Below the pieces are notes generated by a model. It searched no databases. It was not told the origin of the DNA and worked only from the letters and a program-made list of their open reading frames with translations. DNA of 13,321 nt from Roseovarius sp. UBA6217 (GTDB lineage: Bacteria; Pseudomonadota; Alphaproteobacteria; Rhodobacterales; Rhodobacteraceae): positions 10,326 to 23,646 of the forward strand of contig DISF01000001.1 in the NCBI GenBank assembly GCA_002421985.1. The letters run 5' to 3'. Shown one piece after another: positions 13,134 to 13,321 of this stretch. The translations under genes were made by a program, and so were the position numbers. Every line of letters starts with the position of its first letter. The stretch's first letter is position 1.

Positions 13134-13321
13134 AGAGCTTTGGCACCTTGCGGCGCGGCACCCGGCGATTGCGTGGCTGTCAGGTGCCCCGTCCCGGTGA
13201 TTGTGAATGTAGGCGAGCGTCACACCCGACAGCGATTTCCGACCCGGCGCGGCCTGACGCATGGAAACAGACAACGCCCGGGAATCGCCGCTCCTGGTTT
13301 GACCTCGGTCGGGATCGGGCA

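Noticed and set aside
13134..13321. Short frames near the right edge, including a 13-codon ATG frame at 13261
   Set aside because: Too short, no ribosome site or family resemblance, and no long frame reaches the window edge with coding character. I see no gene here.

Overview
The window looks like chromosomal core sequence from a high-GC alphaproteobacterium, most likely a member of the Rhodobacteraceae (Roseobacter/Rhodobacter group). The inference rests on strong GC bias at third codon positions, a double-length dCTP deaminase, a zinc-binding L32, the yceD-rpmF-plsX-fabH-ihfA-merR order, an ornithine-lipid acyltransferase of the Rhodobacteraceae type, and sigma70-like promoters of the form TTGNCN-16/17-TANNNT. 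No phage, plasmid, insertion sequence, CRISPR array or rRNA is visible.

Left block, + strand (2-2167): the 3' end of nagZ (cell-wall recycling) runs into scpA and scpB (non-Smc subunits of the condensin complex) with overlapping reading frames. A 61-residue, very basic small protein of unknown function follows, preceded by two Shine-Dalgarno-like motifs.

Central block, - strand (2275-7678, read right to left): yceD (DUF177), rpmF (ribosomal protein L32), plsX and fabH (phospholipid and fatty-acid initiation), ihfA (IHF alpha), a MerR-type regulator, tRNA-Pro(GGG), then dcd (dCTP deaminase). It joins ribosome assembly, membrane lipid synthesis, nucleoid architecture and nucleotide supply. plsX and fabH share a 4-base ATGA overlap. 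Promoter-like sequences lie before rpmF, ihfA and the tRNA, so the block is probably several nested transcription units.

Right block, + strand (7769-12331): a BamE-like outer-membrane lipoprotein divergent from yceD, an OlsB-type ornithine acyltransferase, an Uup-type ABC-F ATPase with an apparently leaderless promoter, and a two-domain protein joining a methyltransferase-like domain to a PIG-L type zinc deacetylase. The last gene converges on, and overlaps by 14 bases, a - strand short-chain dehydrogenase closely resembling mitochondrial HSD10 (type 2 3-hydroxyacyl-CoA dehydrogenase). Its promoter carries a 12-base palindrome that looks like a repressor site. The last roughly 190 bases (about 13134-13321) hold no gene I can support.

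Most of the window is ordinary housekeeping sequence. The least explained items are the methyltransferase/PIG-L fusion, the small basic protein with paired Shine-Dalgarno motifs, the leaderless and hairpin-containing start of the ABC-F gene, and the palindromic operator before the dehydrogenase. I found no convincing new multi-gene system.
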